The notes below the pieces were generated by a model that was given only the letters and a program-made list of their open reading frames with translations, ran no database searches and was not told where the DNA came from. 10,926 bases of DNA. Source: an uncultured Planctomycetales bacterium. GTDB taxonomy: Bacteria; Planctomycetota; Planctomycetia; Pirellulales; Thermoguttaceae. The DNA is taken from the NCBI GenBank assembly GCA_937889015.1, contig CALARR010000020.1:1-10926 (forward strand), in the 5' to 3' direction. How positions within the stretch are numbered: the stretch's first letter is position 1; each line of letters starts with the position of its first letter. The translations under genes were made by a program, and so were the position numbers. Shown piece by piece: positions 1 through 6,148 of this stretch.

Positions 1-49
1 GCTTTCAGCTGCCTCTGTCTTTGTGCCTTGTGCCTTGTGCCTCTGCGCC
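1..49. repeat. Short tandem repeat (TTGTGCC x3) in a purine/pyrimidine-biased element
   Basis: TTGTGCC occurs three times in perfect tandem at 21-41, followed by the degenerate copy TCTGCGCC at 42-49. On the minus strand it reads as a GGCACAA run of the AGGCACAGAG type, which is often scattered between genes in planctomycete and other large genomes (general knowledge, not searched). A related purine-rich stretch lies at 2302-2332 in the opposite orientation, so the two bracket the gene-poor region and the IS. It is too short and irregular to be a CRISPR array. Confidence 0.55.
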
Positions 50-846
50 TACCCAACTATTTTTGTGTGCCACACCCTTCGGGAGTACAATGGCTTCGGC
101 CAGGTGACTTCGGAATACCAGGAGCACGCGCGGCGCCGTGAACACTTCGACCAGGCCCCAGGTCGGCTATTGCCGTTGGAGACGTGGGGCCGGCTATGAG
201 ACTTGGTGATCCCCAGCGTGGCCAGGAGTTGGGCCACGGTCTGCGAACGCATCGACGGCCCGCGATCGCTGTGGATCGTCAGTTGGTCGCGGGCGACGCG
301 TTCCTTGACCACGGTCTCGCGGATCAGCCGCTCGGCCAGGCGGTCGCTTTCCCGGCTGGCCAGCATCCAGCCGACCACGTAGCGGCTGAAGATGTCGAGG
401 ATCACGTACAGGTAGAAGTAGGTCCACTTCGCCGGCCCCAGCAGCTTGGTGATGTCCCATGACCAGACCTGATTGGGCGCAGTGGCCACCAGTTGCGGCT
501 TGTGGTAGGTCGGGTGCCGCAGTTGGTCGCGTCGTTCGCGGACTTCCTGCCGCTGGTGCAGGATGCGGTACATCGTGCGGATCGAGCAGAGGTACCGGCC
601 CTGGTCCAAGAGCGTCGCGTAGACCTCGGCCGGGGCCTTGTCGGCGAAGGGCTCGCGGTGGAGCACGTCGACGACCTCTTGCCGCTCCTGCTCGTTCAGG
701 GCCCGGGCTGGCTTGGGCCTGGGCGTGGTCGCGCCCTCGGGTTGCTTCGGCCGCCGCCGCCGGTAGAGCGTCGCTCGCGGCACGCCGACGCTGCGGCACG
801 TCGCGGCGATGCTTACCGGAAAAGGAAGTTCTTCGAGGGCCTTCAT
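49..846 (-). pseudogene. IS3-family transposase OrfB (DDE integrase), truncated and fused to foreign sequence
   Basis: The frame encodes 265 residues. Residues 1-35 (VSIAATCRSVGVPRATLYRRRR) form a helix-turn-helix-like N-terminus, 55-110 the IS3 linker (HTH_21-like), and about 122-224 the RNase H-like catalytic core. The first two acidic residues are visible: D131 in WSWDIT and D194 in HSDRG. The sequence SRPHVSN (218-224) is normally followed within six residues by the catalytic Glu (D-N-P-x-S-E). Here the reading diverges to G-N-S-R-P-G, so the Glu and the last roughly 60-70 family residues are missing. Residues 225-265 show no transposase character and run through flanking DNA to a chance TAG. 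The start ATG at 846 overlaps the orfA stop (ATGA), which suggests translational coupling. The protein cannot be catalytic. Confidence 0.8.
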
Positions 847-1370
847 GGCTCGCTCCCGCTGCTCTCGGGCGGCGGCAGGGGAATCCCCAGGATCTCCGAG
901 AGTTTTTTTTGAACCTCGATGATCGTTTCGGCCTGACGGAGCTGGGCCGTCAGCCGCAGGTTCTCACGCCGCAACCGCTGGTTTTCCGCCAGCAACGGGG
1001 CGTCGGGATTGGGCTTCGGCCCGCGACGCTTGGGAGTCAGTCCCGCCAACGTCCCTGCGTCGCGTTGTTGCCGCCAGGTGGTCAGGTGCGACGAGTACAG
1101 GCCTTCGCGGCGCAGCATCGCGCCGAGCTGACCGGGCTCGGTCGAGCGGTCGGCCTCGCACAGGATGCGAAGCTTGTACTCCGCGGTGAAACGCCGTCGC
1201 ACAGGCTTCTCCGGCACGGCCGGGTCTGGGATCAGTACTCCGTTGCCACCGGCAGGCCCCCCAGGGACCGCGGCAGCCGGGGTGGTGGGCGGAACTCCAG
1301 TCGGGCTACGCCCTCCTTCCGTTCCGCCCACCACCCCCTCTTCCATTCCCAACATCCTTGTCTTCTTCAT
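843..1370 (-). CDS. IS3-family transposase OrfA (helix-turn-helix, coiled coil)
   Basis: This 175-residue protein is the DNA-binding subunit of an IS3-type transposase. Residues 58-101 (RRRFTAEYKLRIL through SSHLTTWRQQR) form the helix-turn-helix that binds the terminal repeats. Residues about 124-160 are a leucine-rich coiled coil (LLAEN, LRRENLRL, AETIIEVQKKL) that in this family serves oligomerisation. The first 55 residues are Gly/Pro-rich and not typical of the family core. I chose the ATG at 1370 because GGAGGTGGAGGAAGG lies directly upstream; an ATG at 1424 would lie outside the IS end. The stop overlaps the orfB start as ATGA. A run of eight A (910-903) inside codons for V-Q-K-K allows a -1 shift into orfB. 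Confidence 0.85.
   Translation of the reverse strand: MKKTRMLGMEEGVVGGTEGGRSPTGVPPTTPAAAVPGGPAGGNGVLIPDPAVPEKPVRRRFTAEYKLRILCEADRSTEPGQLGAMLRREGLYSSHLTTWRQQRDAGTLAGLTPKRRGPKPNPDAPLLAENQRLRRENLRLTAQLRQAETIIEVQKKLSEILGIPLPPPESSGSEP
862..910 (-). promoter_or_regulatory. Candidate -1 programmed frameshift site: A8 slippery run plus nested stem
   Basis: On the minus strand, eight A residues (910-903) are immediately followed by CTCTCGG (902-896), which pairs perfectly with CCGAGAG (868-862). The enclosed sequence contains a second small hairpin, GGGG-ATT-CCCC (888-878). Shifting -1 at the A run puts the ribosome in the orfB frame, and I find no stop from there through the orfB ATG at 846. The product would be an OrfAB fusion. 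A-run slippage is the established way IS3 elements make their transposase. The missing spacer between run and stem is unusual. Confidence 0.6.
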
Positions 1371-1394
1371 CCTTCCTCCACCTCCTTGCCCTCT

Positions 1395-1424
1395 ACTGTA
1401 ATTACCAAGGAGGCAGTGTCTCAA
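1395..1424 (-). promoter_or_regulatory. Candidate IS promoter straddling the left terminus
   Basis: On the minus strand TTGAGA (1424-1419) and TACAGT (1400-1395) are separated by 18 bp. These are fair matches to the sigma70 -35 and -10 boxes and would start transcription about 20 bp upstream of the orfA start codon. The first T of the -35 box lies outside the proposed IS end, so flanking DNA would contribute to promoter strength. This is pattern matching only. Confidence 0.3.
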
Positions 1425-1560
1425 CCATTATTGGCACGGAGGGTGCGCTCTTCGTTCCTGTTTTCATGATGTCTGCGAAGCAGCCGGTCTTACTGAGGAC
1501 TCAGCAGGATCGTCTAGTTTCCCACCGTCTTGTCTCAGGTGCGTCACTCCCGTGATTTTA

Positions 1561-1577
1561 TGCCTAAGGGGTAGGCA
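1561..1577. repeat. Short perfect hairpin
   Basis: TGCCTA (1561-1566) and TAGGCA (1572-1577) are perfect inverted copies around AGGGG. There is no T tract, so it is not a convincing intrinsic terminator. Confidence 0.4.
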
Positions 1578-2077
1578 CTGCAACGGAAAGGCCCGATAAG
1601 GCACTCGTGAGGAAGACGTCTCGCATGAGTCTATCCATCGCGACCCGAGTTTCGACGTGTGCAGGCTATGCGGCGGAGACTGGCCTGGCCAGAACATGCT
1701 ATGTCACCCTCGGCCTGACCCGAAGGGACGATCATCTAGCGTTCTCTGTCCGCCGAACTCCGTCCAAAATGCTCTTGATCCCCAAGCTCGCTCTGAGCTG
1801 CCATGAGCATCAGCCTATTCCCATCTCTTATTGGAGTCATCACATGAGCAGTTCCGTCCTGGGCCCCAATCCGGGGACGCAGAACCTGGTTGACAAGGCG
1901 CGCGATGCAGTGGCGTCGCGGTATGGACCGATTGGCACGGGTGGTCATTCCTGGAACGCCGCATCACATCATCCAGCGAGGGAACTCTCCTTCTTTCGTG
2001 TTCTCGCGCTTTCGTGATCCCCGTCGCTCGTTGAGGGAAACTTGGGGCAGACCTTGAGTCATGGTGGCGTGTGGCGA

Positions 2078-2092
2078 GGATTCTTGGAATCC
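2078..2092. repeat. Short perfect hairpin beside the large palindrome
   Basis: GGATTC-TTG-GAATCC forms a 6-bp stem with a 3-nt loop, 23 bp before the large branched palindrome. It may belong to the same repeat unit. Confidence 0.4.
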
Positions 2093-2114
2093 AAAGGCTT
2101 CTGCTGGACGGAAC

Positions 2115-2229
2115 GTAGGCGCGCCGAGCGGCGGATCGGGACGATCCGTCGCGAGGCACGCCATGTTTTGCATGTTCGGCCCTGCGCCCGTTCCATGCGG
2201 CGTGCCTCGCTCCGCTCGGCGCGCCCTAC
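2115..2229. repeat. Large branched palindrome (REP/MITE-like or structured-RNA-like)
   Basis: The outer arm GGCGCGCCGAGCGG (2118-2131) is perfectly complementary to 2212-2225. Pairing resumes further in between GCGAGGCACGCC (2151-2162) and 2199-2210, with a single unpaired T at 2211. The left arm carries an extra 17-bp side hairpin CGGATCG-GGA-CGATCCG (2132-2148) at the junction. Outside a one-base bulge (C2226), GTA (2115-2117) pairs with TAC (2227-2229). The whole folds as about 29 bp of stem with a three-way junction and an apical loop of about 36 nt (2163-2198). There is no coding signal. Possibilities are a REP-type repeat, a non-autonomous mobile element or a structured RNA. Confidence 0.65.
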
Positions 2230-2386
2230 ACCCTGCTGCCTGGTTGCCAGCGCTCGCGAACGACGATGTGCTTCCATTCTCCGCGCAAAAAGAAGGAAAT
2301 TCACCACCGAGGCACCGAGAGCACGGAGAAGAGACGCAGCGCGTTCGTCAGGCACGGGGTGCGTGACCTACCGCTGAGACACGTTC
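2230..2386. other. Intergenic spacer with purine-rich repeat, downstream of purQ
   Basis: No gene is seen here. Positions 2302-2332 read CACCACCGAGGCACCGAGAG and continue GCACGGAGAAG. This is the kind of short GAGGCACnGAG repeat that is commonly dispersed in genomes of this type. It is in inverted orientation relative to the related tract at 1-49. Confidence 0.5.
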
Positions 2387-2390
2387 TCAG
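2374..2390 (-). terminator. Weak hairpin at the end of purQ
   Basis: CTGAGA (2374-2379) and TCTCAG (2385-2390) form a 6-bp stem around CACGT, overlapping the purQ stop codon. No U tract follows on the minus strand, so it would be at best a poor intrinsic terminator or a 3'-end stabiliser. Confidence 0.25.
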
Positions 2391-3175
2391 GCGAAGTACC
2401 GCACGGCGTTGCGGAACAGTTGCAGGCCGTCGCCCACGGGGCCGGCCTCGCCGCGCGTCCAGCGCGGGTGCTGCGTGGGATCGATGTGCCGCTCGGGGTG
2501 CGGCATCAGGCCCAGCACGCGGCCGGTCGGGTCGCACACGCCCGCCGTGTTGGCCACCGAACCGTTGGGATTGTCCGGGAAGGGGAGGGGCTGGCCGCAA
2601 GCGCACCCCGCGCCGCGCAGCGGCTGGTAGCGCAGCACCAGTTGCGCGCGCGATTGCAGGCCGGCCAGGGTCTGGGCGTCGCGCGGCACGAACTTGCCTT
2701 CGGCGTGGGCCACGGGCAGGTACATGGACTCGATGCCCTGGAGGAACACGCAGGGGCCAGGCTGGACCTGCAGCCGCACCCAGCGGTCCTCGTAGCGGCC
2801 CGACTCGTTCCAGGTGAGCGTGGCCTGGGGGCCGAGCTGGGGGTCGTTTTCCAGCAAGATGCCCGACTTGATGAGGATCTGGAAGCCGTTGCAGATGCCC
2901 AGGATCAGCTTGCCGTCGGCCTTGAAGCGGGCCAGTTCTTCGGCCAGGTGGTGCTGGATCTGGTTGCCCAGGATGCGCCCGGCCGCCACGTCGTCGCCAT
3001 AGCTGAACCCGCCCGGAAAGCAGACGATCTGATAAGACCGCAAGCGTTCGGGCTGCTGGAGCATGCGGTTGACGTGCACGGGCTCGGCCACGGCGCCCGC
3101 CTGTTGGAAGGCGAAGGCCGTTTCCTGGTCGCAGTTGGTGCCGGGGGCTCGCAGGATCAGGACGCGTGGAGGCAT
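2387..3175 (-). CDS. purQ: Phosphoribosylformylglycinamidine synthase, glutaminase subunit PurQ
   Basis: This 262-residue class I glutamine amidotransferase releases ammonia from glutamine for the FGAR to FGAM step of purine synthesis, working with PurL in the cytoplasm. The start MPPRVLILRAPGTNCDQETA is the typical PurQ/PurL glutaminase N-terminus. FPGGFSYGDD lies at 53-62, the nucleophile Cys95 in GICNGFQI, and the His226/Glu228 pair in MPHPERH. At 262 residues it is longer than Bacillus-type PurQ (about 227) and close to the glutaminase domain of the fused E. coli-type enzyme; the WxRGEAGPxGDGLxLFRNAV tail also fits that type. It follows purL by 60 bp and is the last gene of the unit. The ATG at 3175 has no clear Shine-Dalgarno site, but the N-terminus fits the family exactly. 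Confidence 0.95.
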   Translation of the reverse strand: MPPRVLILRAPGTNCDQETAFAFQQAGAVAEPVHVNRMLQQPERLRSYQIVCFPGGFSYGDDVAAGRILGNQIQHHLAEELARFKADGKLILGICNGFQILIKSGILLENDPQLGPQATLTWNESGRYEDRWVRLQVQPGPCVFLQGIESMYLPVAHAEGKFVPRDAQTLAGLQSRAQLVLRYQPLRGAGCACGQPLPFPDNPNGSVANTAGVCDPTGRVLGLMPHPERHIDPTQHPRWTRGEAGPVGDGLQLFRNAVRYFA

Positions 3176-3235
3176 AGTGATGAATGCGGGATGCGGATAG
3201 CGGAAAGCGAAAACGGGACTCCGGGGTGCGGTCTC
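3176..3235 (-). repeat. purL-purQ spacer with degenerate GCGGAT/GCGAAA repeats
   Basis: The 60-bp spacer contains the plus-strand run GAATGCGGGATGCGGATAGC (3182-3201) followed by GGAAAGCGAAAACGGG. These are imperfect purine-rich repeats of the GAATGCGGAATGCGGA kind. It is the only gap of any size within the operon, and no promoter or terminator is evident in it. Confidence 0.4.
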
Positions 3236-6148
3236 CTACCAATGCAGCGGCCGCTGCCAGGCGGCCTTGAGCGCGGCCCAATCGGCGTCGACCAGGCCCT
3301 TGTCGCCGGACTGGATTCGCAGCCGGCCGGTGGCGGTGACCTGTCCGACGCGCGCCTGGGGCACGCCGGCCAAGGCGGCCTCGAACGCGGCGGCCTGCTG
3401 CGGAGTGACTTCGCACAGGAAACGGGTATTGGACTCGGAGAACAGCAGCACGGTGTCGGCGTCCGGAAGGTCGGCCGGCAGATCGCGGGGCGCGCGTTGC
3501 AGGTCGATCTCGGCGCCCAGTTCGCCGGCGAAGGCCATTTCGGCGGCGGCCACGGCCAGCCCGCCCTCGCTCAGGTCGTGGCAGGCGCGGAGCAGCCCGG
3601 CGTGGATGGCCGCGTGCAGAGCGGCGAAAGTGCGCTTGGCCAGCGGGGCGTCGACGCGCGGCACCTCGCCGCCGGACAGGCCGTGGACCAGAGCCAGGTG
3701 GCTGCCGCCCAATTCGTTCCTGGTCGTGCCGACGAGATACAGGTGGTTGCCGGCCTGCTTGAGGTCCATGGTCACGGCGCGGCTCACGTCGTCCATCTGG
3801 CCCATGGCGCTGATCAGCAGCGAAGGCGGAATGGAGATGGGCTGGTCGGCGCCGTGGGGGCGGAACTCGTTGTTCAGGCTGTCTTTGCCGCTGATGAAGG
3901 GCGTGCCCAGGGCCAAGGCCAGGTCGTGGCAGGCCAAGGCCGCACGGACCAGCGAGCCGAGCGTTTCGGGCCGATCGGTGTTGCCCCAGCAGAAGTTGTC
4001 GAGGATCGCGATGCGCCGCGGGTCGGCTCCCACGGCCACGCAGTTCCGCAGGGCCTCGTCGATGGCGCTGGCCGCCATCCAGTAGGGATCCAGATCGCCG
4101 TAGCAAGGATTCATGCCGCAGGCGATGACCAGGCCGCGCCGGCTGGTGAGCACGGGCCGGAGCACGGCGGCGTCGCCGGGCCCGTCGTTGGCCGCGCCGG
4201 TGAGGGGCTTGACCACGCTGCCGCCTTGCACCTCGTGGTCGTACTGGCGGATGACCCATTCCTTGCTGGCCACGTTGAGCGAGCCCAGGATCTTCAGCAG
4301 GGAATCGGCGGCGTCGACCGGGGCCGGCAGGTTCAAGGGCTGCGCGGGGCGCGGCTCGTAGCGCGCTTCGCGGACCACCTTGGGACGCCCCTTGTGCAGG
4401 AACTCCATGGAGAGGTCGGCGACCTGGTGCTCATTGTACTTCAGCACCAGCCGGCCGGTGGGCAGGTACTGGCCGATGACCGTGGCCTCGACGCCTTCGG
4501 AGGCGCACAACTGGGACAACTCGGGCCACTTGTCCTCGGGCACGGCGAGGATCATGCGTTCCTGGGCCTCGGAGATCCACATCTCGGTGTAGGAGAGGCC
4601 TTCGTACTTGACCGGGATGCGATCCAGCCAGACCTCGGCCCCGATCTCTTCGCCCATCTCGCCCACGGCGCTGGAGAAGCCGCCGGCCCCGCAGTCGGTC
4701 ACGGCGTGATACAGGCCGCGATCGCGCGCGGCCAGCAGCACGTCGAGGAGCATTTTTTCCGTGATGGCGTTGCCGATCTGCACGGCGCCGCCGCTGAGGG
4801 TCTCGCTCTGGCTGGTCAGTTCGGCGGAGCTGAAGGTCGCGCCGTGGATGCCGTCGCGGCCGGTGCGCCCGCCCAGGGCCACGGCCAGGTCGTTGGGGCG
4901 GGGCTGTTTGCGCGACATGTCGCGCGGGATGAGCCCGACGTTGCCGCAGTAGACCAGGGGATTGCCCAGGTAACGGGGATCGAAGTACAGCGCCCCGTTG
5001 ACGGTGGGAATGCCCATGCGGTTGCCATAGTCGCGGACGCCGGAGACGACGCCGCGCATCACACGCCGCGGGTGCAGCACGCCGGGGGGCAGGGCGTCGG
5101 CGCGTGTGTCGGGCGGGGCGAAGCAGAAGACGTCGGTGTTGCAGATGGGCTTGGCGCCCATGCCGGTGCCCATGGGATCGCGGATCACTCCGCCGATGCC
5201 CGTGTTCGCCCCGCCGTAGGGCTCCAAGGCCGAGGGATGGTTGTGCGTTTCGACCTTGAAGACGACGTTGTAGTGCTCGTCGAAGCGGACCACGCCGGCG
5301 TTGTCTTCGAAGACGCTCACGCACCAGTCGTCGGGGCCGGCCTGGCGGCGGATTTCCTGGGTGGCGGCGAAGATCGTCTCGCGGAGCATGTTCTCGAAAT
5401 GCCGCTGGTTCTGGCCATCGTCATAGCGCATGCGGCCGGCGAGGGTCTTGTGGCTGCAGTGCTCGCTCCAGGTCTGGGCCAGCGTTTCCAGTTCGGCGTC
5501 GGTCGGATCGCGGTCGAGCCGGTGGAAGTGGTCGCGGATGGTCTGCATCTCGGCCAGCGAGAGGAAGAGCTGCCCCTCGCGGCTGAGCCGCATCAGGGCC
5601 GCGTCGTCCATTTGCCGCAAGGGCACGTGCACCAGGCGGAACTGATAGGGCGCGCCGAGTTCCAGGTGCTGGAAGGTCAAGGGGCCGACGATCACCTGCT
5701 CGATGGCGTCGTTGGCGAGGACCTTGGAACACAGCAGGGGCAGCTTGTCCGCGTCCAGCGGCCCGATCCAGTACTTCTTGAGCGTGCGCACCACGTCGGC
5801 CTGGATGCCGAAATCGGCGATGGCGGCCACGACGCTTTGGGCCACGGGATCCATCACGCCCGGCTTGGGCAGGACGTGGATCGCCTGGCAGCAGCCGGCC
5901 GGGGCGACGTTCAGGGCCGGATCGCGCGCGGGGGCGACCACCGTGCGTTCGACGATCGCATCGGCCAGGAGCTCGCGCGCCACGGTCTGGATCTGCTCGG
6001 GGCTGATGGGCCCCTGAATCAGGTATCCGCTGGCCGCCGAGACCGTCAAATCGTGGCACAAACCCAGGTCGCCGGCTTCGGCCCGGATGCGTTGCGCGGC
6101 CAGGTCGGGCTGGCCGGGCGCCGGATAAATGTCAACTTCCCAAAGCAT
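3236..6148 (-). CDS. purL: Phosphoribosylformylglycinamidine synthase PurL with fused tandem PurS-like N-terminal region
   Basis: This 970-residue protein carries out the ATP-dependent FGAR to FGAM step (fourth step of IMP synthesis) with ammonia from PurQ. Residues 1-75 and about 85-165 are two PurS-like units; the second, with HVLPKPGVMDP and an ending like LANDAIEQVIVGPL, is the clearer one. The linker follows (DPTDAELETLAQ), then TWSEHCSHKT (226-235, H230 and H233) and VETHNHPSALEPYGGANTG (299-317). Two AIRS-type ATP-binding halves follow, with DCGAGGFSSAVGEMGEEIGA in the first and ACHDLSEGGLAVAAAEMAF in the second. Bacillus-type PurL is about 740 residues and lacks the PurS part; the fused E. 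coli type is about 1300. This plus PurQ totals 1232. I chose the ATG at 6148 because family similarity begins there; the frame upstream (to 6307) is shadow sequence inside tyrA. It overlaps tyrA by 17 bp. Confidence 0.95.
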   Translation of the reverse strand: MLWEVDIYPAPGQPDLAAQRIRAEAGDLGLCHDLTVSAASGYLIQGPISPEQIQTVARELLADAIVERTVVAPARDPALNVAPAGCCQAIHVLPKPGVMDPVAQSVVAAIADFGIQADVVRTLKKYWIGPLDADKLPLLCSKVLANDAIEQVIVGPLTFQHLELGAPYQFRLVHVPLRQMDDAALMRLSREGQLFLSLAEMQTIRDHFHRLDRDPTDAELETLAQTWSEHCSHKTLAGRMRYDDGQNQRHFENMLRETIFAATQEIRRQAGPDDWCVSVFEDNAGVVRFDEHYNVVFKVETHNHPSALEPYGGANTGIGGVIRDPMGTGMGAKPICNTDVFCFAPPDTRADALPPGVLHPRRVMRGVVSGVRDYGNRMGIPTVNGALYFDPRYLGNPLVYCGNVGLIPRDMSRKQPRPNDLAVALGGRTGRDGIHGATFSSAELTSQSETLSGGAVQIGNAITEKMLLDVLLAARDRGLYHAVTDCGAGGFSSAVGEMGEEIGAEVWLDRIPVKYEGLSYTEMWISEAQERMILAVPEDKWPELSQLCASEGVEATVIGQYLPTGRLVLKYNEHQVADLSMEFLHKGRPKVVREARYEPRPAQPLNLPAPVDAADSLLKILGSLNVASKEWVIRQYDHEVQGGSVVKPLTGAANDGPGDAAVLRPVLTSRRGLVIACGMNPCYGDLDPYWMAASAIDEALRNCVAVGADPRRIAILDNFCWGNTDRPETLGSLVRAALACHDLALALGTPFISGKDSLNNEFRPHGADQPISIPPSLLISAMGQMDDVSRAVTMDLKQAGNHLYLVGTTRNELGGSHLALVHGLSGGEVPRVDAPLAKRTFAALHAAIHAGLLRACHDLSEGGLAVAAAEMAFAGELGAEIDLQRAPRDLPADLPDADTVLLFSESNTRFLCEVTPQQAAAFEAALAGVPQARVGQVTATGRLRIQSGDKGLVDADWAALKAAWQRPLHW

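Larger units (their letters stand above)
170..1423 (-). mobile_element. IS3-family insertion sequence, truncated at its 3' (right) end
   Basis: The element contains orfA and orfB in the usual IS3 order on the minus strand. The left terminus is placed at 1423, where the minus strand reads TGAGACACTGCCTCC. It begins with the 5'-TG typical of IS3 ends and lies about 50 bp before orfA, as expected. No matching right terminus (a copy of GGCAGTGTCTCA in the correct orientation) is seen in 1-170. The transposase similarity stops around 165-177, so the right part of orfB and the right terminus have been deleted or replaced. The exact breakpoint is uncertain by about 15 bp. The copy should not move by itself. 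Confidence 0.8.
1424..2114. other. Gene-poor accessory stretch, no supportable coding region
   Basis: About 690 bp upstream of the IS contain only short open frames on both strands (the longest, at 1607-2017 plus, would give 136 residues). They have no recognisable motif, no good ribosome site and unconvincing composition (rich in Ser, His, Arg and Thr). A minus-strand frame at 1736-1948 (70 residues) is the least unlikely fragment. Base composition seems lower in GC than the flanking genes. A perfect hairpin TGCCTA-AGGGG-TAGGCA lies at 1561-1577. The stretch may be the decayed remains of another mobile element, but I cannot identify it. Confidence 0.5.

Noticed and set aside
21..49. Possible CRISPR or minisatellite from TTGTGCC copies
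   Set aside because: Units are 7 bp, directly adjacent and only three are perfect; there are no spacers and no cas genes.
1607..2017. A 136-codon plus-strand frame in the gene-poor region
   Set aside because: No ribosome site, no recognisable domain and unbalanced composition; other frames there are of similar quality, so none stands out.
2301..4259. A minus-strand frame of 652 codons through purQ and the end of purL
   Set aside because: It is out of frame with both genes, very Arg/Pro-rich and motif-free, as expected from a shifted reading of GC-rich genes.
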